Assembly: GCA_020523885.1 (NCBI GenBank)
Contig: JAJAPY010000022.1
Span: 1-54,515 of the forward strand
Reading direction: 5' to 3'
From: Candidatus Liberimonas magnetica
GTDB taxonomy: Bacteria; Elusimicrobiota; Endomicrobiia; Endomicrobiales; JAFGIL01
Length of the DNA stretch: 54,515 nt
Shown: in pieces, positions 26,568-34,312 of the stretch
How positions within the stretch are numbered: the stretch's first letter is position 1
How the letters are laid out: each line of letters starts with the position of its first letter
Made by a program: the position numbers and the translations under genes
The notes under the pieces: generated by a model
The model's input: the letters and a program-made list of their open reading frames with translations, nothing else
The model's database searches: none
What the model was told of the DNA's origin: nothing

Positions 26568-27623
26568 ATGAATAGATTATTAAGCTATAAACCTGTAAGA
26601 TGTATTTTAGAACTTAGTTACGCCTGCAACCTGAAATGCAAGACCTGCAATATATGGGAAAAACAGAAGTTTGCAGATAAGAAAAATTGCCGTAAAAAAT
26701 TGAGTTTAGAAAGAATAAAAGAACTTAATAAAGAACTTTCTCAAGCCGGTATTAAACGGGTCACCTTCTTAGGTGGGGAACCTTTCTTAAACAAGGATCT
26801 TTTGGATATATCAGCCCATGCCAAATCGTGCGGCCTGTCAACCGCTGTTGTTACAAACGGGGCACTTATTGACACATCTGCGATACAGGATATAGTTTAC
26901 GAAGCGCCTTTAGATATTATAATATTTTCACTTGACGGCCCGCAAGCTGTGCACGATGGGATACGGGGCGTTCAGGGCACATATAAAAAACTTGAAGAAA
27001 CGGTATCTGCCATACAGAAACTAAAGAAAAAGAACAAGAAGAGATACCCGAAGATATACATTTACGCAACGGTTTCCGGTTTTAACTATAATTATCTTAC
27101 TGATATATTCAATTTTGCCCAAAAAAACGATGTAAATGCGCTCAAATTTATAGCTGTTTCAAAAGTTACTGCAGCTGACATGGAAGAGACAAATAAAAAT
27201 TTTAAACTACCTGCAATAACTTCTCACTCTTATGCAGTAACTGGCGATATAGCGTTAGATAATAAATCTTTAGCTGCTGCACAAAGTCAGCTGGCAATTA
27301 TAAGTGAAAAAGCCAAAAAGATAGGTTTAAAGTTCCTGGTTGAAGAATACTTGCTAAACTCCAAAGGCACAAAAGCCTGTGTTTTTGCAGGCAAAGATTT
27401 TGTAATATCTGCCTACGGAGAAATATACCCATGTCCCATGCTTCCTGATTACTTGATAGGAAACATCAACGAAACTTCTTTAAAAGATATCCTCGAAAGC
27501 CATGTATCTCAGGAGAAATTCAAGGAATTAAACGACTTGTCTATTTCAAGAAGAATGTCCGTCTGCAGAAGCTGCTGTGTTGAAAAACTTTCCTACGACC
27601 CCGTAAATATCAGCAAGGAATAA
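26568..27623 (+). CDS. Radical SAM/SPASM protein
   Basis: A 351-residue radical SAM enzyme. The cluster motif CNLKCKTC is at C20, C24, C27, followed by FLGGEPFLNKDLL and VVTNGALI. The C-terminal SPASM-like region has CVFAGKDFVISAYGEIYPCPML and CRSCC, expected to bind auxiliary Fe-S clusters. SPASM proteins modify peptides or act as dehydrogenases or mutases, and many lie in surface-glycan loci. No peptide substrate is visible next to it, and the flanking glycosyltransferase and methyltransferase suggest an envelope or small-molecule role. The 3' end overlaps the convergent methyltransferase gene by 78 bp. Confidence 0.85.
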   Translation: MNRLLSYKPVRCILELSYACNLKCKTCNIWEKQKFADKKNCRKKLSLERIKELNKELSQAGIKRVTFLGGEPFLNKDLLDISAHAKSCGLSTAVVTNGALIDTSAIQDIVYEAPLDIIIFSLDGPQAVHDGIRGVQGTYKKLEETVSAIQKLKKKNKKRYPKIYIYATVSGFNYNYLTDIFNFAQKNDVNALKFIAVSKVTAADMEETNKNFKLPAITSHSYAVTGDIALDNKSLAAAQSQLAIISEKAKKIGLKFLVEEYLLNSKGTKACVFAGKDFVISAYGEIYPCPMLPDYLIGNINETSLKDILESHVSQEKFKELNDLSISRRMSVCRSCCVEKLSYDPVNISKE

Positions 27624-28382
27624 ATGCTTTATCGGCAGGATGCTATATATAGTATTTAATTTTTTTATAAATACGTCATCTTTAAAGAAATAGTAAGCGT
27701 AGTGAGGGTTTTTCTCAAGCCAGATATTGACAGAATAAAACCCGCTCTTTCTAAAAGTTTTTTTTAAAGAAAATGTTGTCTGTTCATTTACATGGAACTT
27801 GTCTTTCAAACCTTCATGCAGGGATTTTACCATATCCCAATCCAGTTTTTTCCCGTAACACCTTCCTAAAAGATAATAGATTTTTAGCCCGTATTTTATG
27901 AATATTTTGTTAGGGGAGGAATGTAAGATTATCTTTCCATCAGGTTTTAGAATCTTAGATGTCAGATTAAGCACACTTTCCAAATACCTTTGTTCTAAAT
28001 GCTCAACAATATCAGATAAAAAAATAACATCAAAACTGCTTTCATTAAAATTGATTTGGTTGCAGTCAGATAAAATAAAACTGGCCTTATTTTCTATATT
28101 TGGTTTTTTCTTAAGCCAATGGCTATATAATTCTTCCGATATTTTTATAGCGTCTTGAGAGGAATCTATTCCAATTGCAACTGAACCTTTGTCCGCACAA
28201 TGTAGTACAAGTTCTCCTCTGCCGCATCCAATATCCAAAACCCGCATACCTTCTTTAATTTGGGCCAGGTCAAAGACTTTTTTCAGCCTTGGTGAAAGGA
28301 ACATGCTTTTTGAGGAAAGATACTGTTTAAAACCTTCGCAGTCATTAAGGAAATATTCTCTGGTATAAATTTCAGTGTTCAT
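27546..28382 (-). CDS. Class I SAM-dependent methyltransferase
   Basis: A 278-residue methyltransferase. Motif I VLDIGCGRGEL lies at about 47-57, with the acidic loop AIGIDSS, then the FDVIFLSDIVEHLE motif and KPDGKIILHSSPN. The C-terminal half has helices and aromatic strands of the type found in polyketide/sugar O-methyltransferases of glycan loci; the substrate is unknown. The last 78 bp are antisense to the end of the radical SAM gene. Confidence 0.85.
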   Translation of the reverse strand: MNTEIYTREYFLNDCEGFKQYLSSKSMFLSPRLKKVFDLAQIKEGMRVLDIGCGRGELVLHCADKGSVAIGIDSSQDAIKISEELYSHWLKKKPNIENKASFILSDCNQINFNESSFDVIFLSDIVEHLEQRYLESVLNLTSKILKPDGKIILHSSPNKIFIKYGLKIYYLLGRCYGKKLDWDMVKSLHEGLKDKFHVNEQTTFSLKKTFRKSGFYSVNIWLEKNPHYAYYFFKDDVFIKKLNTIYSILPIKHLFLADIYGVVGKFFNTAASADGHSS

Positions 28383-28762
28383 TACACGATTGTTATATCA
28401 AAATTGAATATGCCAAAGCAAGGAAAATATAGCTTATAATATACATTAAATATAGCTTATAAGCTATAAGTATTGACCGAACCATATGCCACCTCCGGAG
28501 TGGCAGTGGTTTTATCCTTTTTGAGTTTGCTATATTAAAATAAAATATAGCAGGCATACATTATGAAAAGAATGATTGAGAGGTTTTTAAAAATAATATG
28601 CTATAATATAAAAAAAGAATGCTATTTTTTTAGACAAAAGATACATTTAATCGCAAAAAATGCTGTCATTCCCGAAATTAGTAATCTGGAATCAATAAAT
28701 AAGTAAATTAAGTAAATCCTGATCGTATACGCATTTCAATTCTATTTGGAGGTTTTTCGAGT
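28383..28762. promoter_or_regulatory. AT-rich intergenic region with clustered GCTATA sites
   Basis: No gene is visible. Six copies of the hexamer GCTATA/TATAGC occur at 28428, 28451, 28463, 28529, 28546 and 28600. They include a perfect 18-bp palindrome (28451-28468), a 15-bp direct repeat AAATATAGCTTATAA (28425 and 28448) and an inverted pair GCTATATT/AATATAGC (28529-28551). A truncated TGTCATTCCCG repeat begins at 28664. The spacing and symmetry suggest repressor binding sites upstream of the accessory genes. Confidence 0.5.
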
Positions 28763-29162
28763 ATGAACAGTAAAATGCCGAATTTGCAAATATCTAAAAA
28801 TGAGGCTAAACAGCGACTTGATGACCAGATAAAAAAAGGTCTAAAACTAAGGGGTAGATCTATTCGTTCTAAAGAAGCATATGATAATGCAATAAATGAC
28901 CATCGTAAGTGGGATAGTTATAATAAAGAGTTATTAAAATTGTTTTTTGATTCTGATGAAATATTGATTAGATGCCGGATGTGCTGATATTGAAATAAAA
29001 TATCCTAATAGTAAGACAATCCTTGAAAAGGGCATGAAAATAGGATCAAGGAAAGAATTTGAATATGGTAATAATGTTTACATTTTAGACTTGCTTGATA
29101 CTGGATATGATGAAAAGGCGCAAAGACGTGCCGCAAAAATCTCTATTATTAAAAAAATATAA
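28763..29162 (+). pseudogene. Frameshifted small gene upstream of the TIR gene
   Basis: The frame from ATG 28763 (GGAGG upstream) encodes a 74-residue Lys-rich helical protein (QISKNEAKQRLDDQIKKGLK ... WDSYNKELLKLFF) that stops at 28985. A different frame, open through this point, continues as DAGCADIEIKYPNSKTIL ... KISIIKKI to a stop at 29160. Joining them by a one-base shift near 28960-28971 gives a coherent protein of roughly 130 residues. So it is either a decayed gene or a base error. I do not recognise the family; the N-terminal helical part resembles leader regions I have seen in TIR-like proteins, but weakly. Base composition is more AT-rich than the housekeeping genes. Confidence 0.5.
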
Positions 29163-29312
29163 ACTAAGGAAAAATGAGCCCGGCTTCACTAAGTACATAG
29201 AATTCTTGAAATCAAACTAGTGGTACTTATGCCACAGTGGCGCAATAAAGCAAAATCGGTTAGAAAAAACGAATGAGTTTTTTGGTTAAATCAATTTAGG
29301 AGGAATTGCATA

Positions 29313-31025
29313 TTGGATATTGAAAATAGTTTAAGCAAAAAATATGTAGAAAGTATAATAAAAGATGCTATACCAAATTGTTCTTTTGATTACTATGAAA
29401 ATCCAATGGAAAGAAATATTGTTTTTAGAGCTATAGTAGGAGAGCATACTTATCCTATTAGTTTTTCTAGATTAGCAATTGAGGGTTTTGAGAATAGTTT
29501 TGATAATAAAACTAGCGAACAACATATTAGGCAGAAAAACTATATAAAATATGCTATTTACTGTATTCTGGGAAAAGAAGGGATATTTAGGTCAGATTTT
29601 AGAATCTCAAAAACAATACTTGAAGAAATAGAAATATGGAAATCTAGCACTACAACAAAGAGTGTCTCCTTTGCTCCATCTTTTACAGAAAATATACTTT
29701 ATGGTTTGAATGTATTAAAAGATTATTTGGATAAGAAATATAATAAAACTCAATCTGATATATTCAAAAAGGATATTAAAGAAATAGAAAATATAATTAA
29801 CTATGCAGGCGAGCACAATGCTTCACTTGCTGACCCCGATGCTACTTATAACTCTTTAGGATTTTTGAAAACCGGTGCTTTTTTAAAAATAATTGAAATT
29901 GAAAAACTAAAAGAGAAAGAAACATCAAAAAGAATGAAGAATCAATATGATATTAAAATATATGAAATTGTTTCTGAGATGCAAAAGTATTTTATGGATG
30001 TTAAACTTCCCGAGTGTGCATCGGAATACTATGCTGATTTAGACAAATCTACTAATGACATTGTTGATTTGTCGTCTAGGACACAAAAACCATTAATTTT
30101 TATAAGTTATGCTACAGAAGAAATAGAATTAGCCGATTTTTTAAAAACAATCATTCAATATTGGGCAAAAGATAAAGTTAATGTGTTTATTGCTATGAGA
30201 GATATTCCAGCAGGTGCCGATCCTTTAAAAACAATGATGTTTGATAATCTTAAATTAGCAGATGCTATAATTCCTATTTGTTCTGAGACATCAAAGGGTT
30301 CTTTGTGGTTGTGGTGGGAAACATCTTCAGTATGGGGAAGGAATAAGTCAGTATTTCCTTTGTTTACTAACATCTCTGCAGGAGCTTTTGGACCACCTCT
30401 AAACCTTGTAAAGCAAGGGAAATTATATTTTAATGAAACAGAATTTAATGAGACATTATCTATACTCCTTAATGAGTTTGAAATAAAGGTAGGAAGTAAC
30501 GCGTTAATAGGAGGGAATAAGACTACTTTCAATAAATTAAAAAATAAGTTTAGCAATGTTCAGTCTAAAATAAAAGTTAATTTGTCATATAACAAAATAT
30601 CTGAAGAAAGCAATGGAAATATTCACAGATATTGGTTAAATTACGATATAACAAATAATAATACAAAGTCATACAATGATATTGTTGCTGAATTGATATT
30701 TCCAAAAGATTATTTGGAAAATCAACAACTGGAATATCCACATCATTTGAATAATAGCAAACTAGATAATATGAAAGATTACATTTTAATAACTTTTAAT
30801 TATAACGGAATGCCAGAAGATGGTAAAAAGGTTCATTCAATAGGGAAACTTCCAGGAAAGACACTAAGAATTTTTGGAGAGCGTGGAATAGTTCCACTAA
30901 AGTATAAAATGACTACACCATTATGGGATAAAAGGCAAAATTATCGAGTATTTTGGAAAGTATTCATTGATGGTATAATTAGTGATGAGGGAAATAAATC
31001 TCTTGATGAACTTCAAGCATTTTAA
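29313..31025 (+). CDS. TIR-domain protein (candidate defence effector)
   Basis: A 570-residue protein starting at TTG 29313, with TAGGAGGA upstream. Residues 1-255 are mostly helical and unrecognised. Residues about 258-392 form a TIR domain: FISYATEE (263-270), a central VNVFIAMRDIPAG, then PICSETSKGSLWLWWETSS with E336 at the place of the catalytic glutamate of NAD+-cleaving TIRs. Residues about 415-560 look like a beta-sandwich (NLSYNKIS ... RYWLNYDITNN). TIR proteins of bacteria commonly deplete NAD+ in phage defence. Whether this one is an effector, and what senses infection, is not shown. AT-rich codon use and flanking repeats suggest horizontal arrival. Confidence 0.8.
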   Translation: MDIENSLSKKYVESIIKDAIPNCSFDYYENPMERNIVFRAIVGEHTYPISFSRLAIEGFENSFDNKTSEQHIRQKNYIKYAIYCILGKEGIFRSDFRISKTILEEIEIWKSSTTTKSVSFAPSFTENILYGLNVLKDYLDKKYNKTQSDIFKKDIKEIENIINYAGEHNASLADPDATYNSLGFLKTGAFLKIIEIEKLKEKETSKRMKNQYDIKIYEIVSEMQKYFMDVKLPECASEYYADLDKSTNDIVDLSSRTQKPLIFISYATEEIELADFLKTIIQYWAKDKVNVFIAMRDIPAGADPLKTMMFDNLKLADAIIPICSETSKGSLWLWWETSSVWGRNKSVFPLFTNISAGAFGPPLNLVKQGKLYFNETEFNETLSILLNEFEIKVGSNALIGGNKTTFNKLKNKFSNVQSKIKVNLSYNKISEESNGNIHRYWLNYDITNNNTKSYNDIVAELIFPKDYLENQQLEYPHHLNNSKLDNMKDYILITFNYNGMPEDGKKVHSIGKLPGKTLRIFGERGIVPLKYKMTTPLWDKRQNYRVFWKVFIDGIISDEGNKSLDELQAF

Positions 31026-31095
31026 ATTGATTTGTAAAGAACGGTGCCAGGCTTGCCTAATAACCCTTATAGGTTTTTGTATTTTACGTCATAAT

Positions 31096-31247
31096 CTATC
31101 ACTACTTCGTTAAGTCGAATATCATACGACACTCTTTCGTCTTCGGTGTCTTTGCGAGGAGCGAAGCGACGTGGCAATCTCCAAAACGTCGAGATTGCTT
31201 CGCCTCTGGCTCGCAATGACAAACCTCACTTAACGAAGTAGTGCTAT
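31096..31247. mobile_element. 144-bp MITE-like element, copy 1
   Basis: The core 31100-31243 begins CACTACTTCGTTAAGT and ends with its exact complement. It is bounded by CTAT on both sides (31096-31099, 31244-31247). The inside carries GCGAGGAGCGAAGCGACG and an inverted pair GCAATCTC/GAGATTGC, a hairpin motif found in many bacterial genomes. No reading frame is present. An inverted second copy of identical length lies at 47996-48139. Confidence 0.85.
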
Positions 31248-31282
31248 AATATGTCTTGAAAAATAAATATTATAACTCGAAA

Positions 31283-31311
31283 TTGACAAAAGAAAAGCAT
31301 TTTAGTATATT
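31283..31311 (+). promoter_or_regulatory. Promoter for the small lipoprotein gene
   Basis: TTGACA (31283-31288), a 17-bp spacer and TATATT (31306-31311) lie about 60 bp upstream of the GTG start. Confidence 0.65.
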
Positions 31312-31368
31312 CGTGTATATTTAGATAAGTATTAACATGTGGAATTTTATAAGAAAGAAGGCACATTT

Positions 31369-31653
31369 GTGAAAAAGTATTCTGCGATAATCGGCTTGTT
31401 TCTGTGTTTTGTTTTTATGATCGGATGTAGCACTTTCAGGAATATGAAACAGAACTTATTCAAAAAGGGCGGCAAGGCGAAAACTGTTGAGGCTGTTAAA
31501 TCAAAACCTAATGCAGTTAAAGCAAAAACTAATGTCATTGATGAAGACAAAGACGATGACGCATACGATGTAGATAAAGACTCGATGACAAAAGAAAGGC
31601 TCGGGATAGGCAATAAGAATGATCTTGAGTTTGACCTTGACGATGAAGAATAG
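31369..31653 (+). CDS. Small acidic lipoprotein
   Basis: A 94-residue protein. I choose GTG 31369 (AAGAAGG upstream), which gives a lipoprotein signal VKKYSAIIGLFLCFVFMIGC with a lipobox (MIGC) and lipidated Cys20. The mature part is a Lys-rich stretch followed by a very acidic tail (DEDKDDDAYDVDKD, LEFDLDDEE). No family is recognised and no catalytic residues are evident. ATG 31339 is an alternative start, but it would put ten extra residues before the signal. Confidence 0.7.
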   Translation: MKKYSAIIGLFLCFVFMIGCSTFRNMKQNLFKKGGKAKTVEAVKSKPNAVKAKTNVIDEDKDDDAYDVDKDSMTKERLGIGNKNDLEFDLDDEE

Positions 31654-31720
31654 ATTATCCAACCGTTTAAATCCTCTAATTGAAAAACCACAAAATATAA
31701 ATGAGCCCTTTATAAAAAGG

Positions 31721-31814
31721 TGTCATTCCCATGAAAATGGGAATCCAGTCCTACGAAGAACTGGATTCCTGCTGGAGTTTACCCTCGAATGCCTTTATCG
31801 GGGGCAGTAATGAC
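31721..31814. repeat. CATTCCC-type palindromic repeat
   Basis: Begins TGTCATTCCC and ends GGGGCAGTAATGACA, with an internal pair AATCCAGTCCT/AACTGGATTCCT. This 94-bp layout is a widespread bacterial hairpin repeat. A truncated relative lies at 28664. Confidence 0.75.
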
Positions 31815-31863
31815 AAAGCCAGGTTTTGTAGAGTGGGCCCATCATTCATAAAAAAGGAGAAAC

Positions 31864-32553
31864 ATGCTTTTAAAGATAGGGCACCGCGGCGCGTGCGGGT
31901 ATGAACCTGAAAATACTCTTTTGTCATTTAAGAAAGCCCTTGCTCTTGGCGCTGATATGGTTGAACTGGACGTCCATCTCTGCAAGTCGGGAGAGCTTGT
32001 TGTTATACACGATGACAGTGTCGACAGGACAACGAACGGCAAGGGGAAAGTAATTTTAAAGAATCTTTCTGAACTTAAAACATATGATGCCGGAAAGAGT
32101 GAAAAAATACCTTCTTTAACTGAAGTTATTGAACTGATAAACAGAAAGGCAAAGATAAACATAGAGCTTAAAGAAAAAAACTCTGTTGAAAAAACTTTGG
32201 CAGTCGTAAAAGAATATGTAACTATAAAAGGTTGGTCGTATAATGATTTCTTGTTTTCATCATTTGACCTGAATATTTTGTATTCTTTAAGAGAACTCTC
32301 CGGAGAAAAAGCTCGTGTAGCCTTGTTAATTGACAAAATTGTTCCGGATATACCTAAGATAGCGGTTGACCTGGATTTATTTTCAATAAATATAGAAAAA
32401 TGTATTGCTACACAAGGTTTTGTTAATGAGATGCATTTAATCAGCCTAAAAGTTATGGTTTGGACTGTCAATGATGTTAATGAAATGAAATTGTACACCG
32501 ATTATGGGATCGACGGCATCTTCTCTGATTTTCCTGACAGGATACACTCCTAA
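31864..32553 (+). CDS. Glycerophosphodiester phosphodiesterase
   Basis: A 229-residue GDPD (UgpQ-like) enzyme that releases glycerol-3-phosphate from deacylated phospholipids. Family motifs seen: GHRGACGYEPENT (6-18) with the catalytic His/Arg, MVELDVHLCKSGELVVIHDD with the metal Glu/Asp and second His, and IELKEK. The C-terminal VWTVNDVNEM and DGIFSDFP close the TIM barrel. It has no signal peptide, so it is cytosolic. AAGGAG precedes the ATG. Length is typical. Confidence 0.93.
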   Translation: MLLKIGHRGACGYEPENTLLSFKKALALGADMVELDVHLCKSGELVVIHDDSVDRTTNGKGKVILKNLSELKTYDAGKSEKIPSLTEVIELINRKAKINIELKEKNSVEKTLAVVKEYVTIKGWSYNDFLFSSFDLNILYSLRELSGEKARVALLIDKIVPDIPKIAVDLDLFSINIEKCIATQGFVNEMHLISLKVMVWTVNDVNEMKLYTDYGIDGIFSDFPDRIHS

Positions 32554-32650
32554 TATTGTATATATGTAAAAATATATATACATCCATTTGCCAAAAAAAA
32601 TAGAATTTAGTAAAATTAATAAATATTTTTAGTATAGGATAACCTATACT

Positions 32651-32760
32651 TGATTACGGTGATTATTAAACACGATAACAATGATTAAAAGCTTAACATC
32701 CAGTAAAATCACAGTAATCTTTGTTTTAATCACTGTAATCAGTTAGCCCCGAAGGGGCTA
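32651..32760. repeat. GATTAC-type hairpin, copy 2, plus GC palindrome
   Basis: Left TGATTACGGTGATTA (32651-) and right TAATCACTGTAATCA (to 32741) form the imperfect hairpin. Directly attached is the perfect palindrome TAGCCCCGAAGGGGCTA (32744-32760). The rest of the gap between the phosphodiesterase gene and tRNA-Thr shows no gene. Confidence 0.6.
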
Positions 32761-32822
32761 AAGTATGCCGAGGCCATCCTTCGCATAAAGCTACGGATGA
32801 CCCCGGTTAAGTTTGAAAGTAT

Positions 32823-32829
<7 letters not shown>
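32760..32829. repeat. 14-bp direct repeat of the tRNA-Thr 5' end
   Basis: AAAGTATGCCGAGG occurs at 32760-32773 and again at 32816-32829, where its last seven bases are the 5' acceptor strand of tRNA-Thr. Between lie CCATCCTTCGCATAAAGC and a GGATGACC word typical of small repeat elements. Confidence 0.6.
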
Positions 32830-32894
<65 letters not shown>

Positions 32895-32919
32895 AATGCT
32901 TATTATTAACGAACATATA

Positions 32920-34296
32920 ATGAAAAAAACTTTATTAGTTTTGATGATCGCTGTTCTCTTTTTTGCTGCTAATTCTTACTGCGCAAGCCCCGGCACAACG
33001 ATATTCCCGATATTGAAAGTTAATCCGTCAGCATATTCTGCGGCTATGGGCGGTGTTAATGGGATAGTAAGTTCTCAGGTAGCTATAGATAACCCTGCTA
33101 TTTTACCTTTGGTCCTGGAAGAAAAAATAGACGTAGAACATTTAGTCTATATTAATGACGTAAGTTACAGCATGATGACTTATGTTTATCCTATCAGCGA
33201 AAACAAAGCATTTTCGGGCTCTATAGGATATGTCGGGATAACCGGCCTTAATCGAACGGTTTATGACAGCACGAGCCCGGATCAATTTGTTGAAGCGGGT
33301 AATTTTAATTTTTCCGATGCTATTTTAAACCTTGGTTACGGCCAAAACCTGACCGATACTTTTTCTTACGGCGTAGGCTTAAAGGGCATAAAAGAAAACC
33401 TTGATACTAAAGATACTTATGATGCGATGATTTCCTTAAGCGGTTATTATGCCCCCAAAAACGATGTGCAGGTTAACTTCGGCGTTATCAATATGGGCCC
33501 TCAGGCTGCGGGGTTTGACGTGCCGAGAGGCGCTTATTTCGGTCTTGGGAATAAAATAAGTTATGATATGATCTGGGCAGGAGAAATTGTAGGCTACAGC
33601 GATCAGATATCTGAATTTCATACTGGTATTGATTATAAGATATCAAAAACATTGTCTTTAAGAGCAGGGTATAAGTACCCGTTCAAAGACCCTGGCCTTG
33701 GAGAATTCCCTAATATTAATTTTTCAGGAGGAGTGGGTTTTAGACTCGGAAGTTTTTCGCTTGACTATGCCTGGGTGCCGTACGGGGATTTCGGATCAAC
33801 GCATAGAGTGGCATTATCTGCCAGGCTGGGAAGAAAATATTTAAAAGAGCAGGATGAACCTATTTTTTCTATAAAGAGATTTGAAAATATTGATGAAGAA
33901 AAGAAAATAACGAGCGTTGCCGTAACTAATTTTATAGCAAAAAGAGTTTCTCTGGTCAATGCTTATGCGGCTGCCAGTTACATAAGAATGAGCCTTAATA
34001 AAAGCGGAAAATTCAGCGTTATGGATTCACAGGAAATGGAATCAGCTTTAGGCGATCAGAAATATCAAGAATGCCAGGAAATTGAATGTGCATTAAGAAT
34101 AGGCAGGATGCTGAAAGTCCAGAAAGTAATTATGGGCTCGGTAACAAAAATAGCGGATGTTTATTATGTGGCAGTGAATGTGTTCGACGTAGAATCCGGC
34201 AGTGTTTCCCAGTCCTTAGTACAGGATATCAGTGAAATAAGCGACCTTAACAAAGCTTGCGGGATCCTTTCAAGTAAAATAATAGGGCCGCACTAA
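32920..34296 (+). CDS. PorV-like outer membrane barrel fused to a CsgG-like domain
   Basis: About 458 residues from ATG 32920, which places the signal peptide MKKTLLVLMIAVLFFAANSYC at the N-terminus (ATG 32896, next to the tRNA 3' end, is less likely). Residues to about 310 form a PorV/PorQ-type barrel: the opening PSAYSAAMGGVNG and DNPAILPLV is characteristic, and many Gly/aromatic beta strands follow. Residues about 330-458 (VAVTNFIAKRVSLVNAYAAA ... KVIMGSVTKIADVYYVAV) look like the CsgG/TolB-N fold. PorV proteins serve type IX secretion and related export, but no other T9SS part is here. It precedes two O-antigen ligases, so it may act in cell-surface assembly. Confidence 0.75.
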   Translation: MKKTLLVLMIAVLFFAANSYCASPGTTIFPILKVNPSAYSAAMGGVNGIVSSQVAIDNPAILPLVLEEKIDVEHLVYINDVSYSMMTYVYPISENKAFSGSIGYVGITGLNRTVYDSTSPDQFVEAGNFNFSDAILNLGYGQNLTDTFSYGVGLKGIKENLDTKDTYDAMISLSGYYAPKNDVQVNFGVINMGPQAAGFDVPRGAYFGLGNKISYDMIWAGEIVGYSDQISEFHTGIDYKISKTLSLRAGYKYPFKDPGLGEFPNINFSGGVGFRLGSFSLDYAWVPYGDFGSTHRVALSARLGRKYLKEQDEPIFSIKRFENIDEEKKITSVAVTNFIAKRVSLVNAYAAASYIRMSLNKSGKFSVMDSQEMESALGDQKYQECQEIECALRIGRMLKVQKVIMGSVTKIADVYYVAVNVFDVESGSVSQSLVQDISEISDLNKACGILSSKIIGPH

Positions 34297-34312
34297 AGTA
34301 AGGAACAGTTAA

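Larger units (their letters stand above)
31026..31368. other. Gene-free stretch after the TIR gene
   Basis: Apart from the MITE-like element and the lipoprotein promoter listed separately, I see no gene here. Confidence 0.5.
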
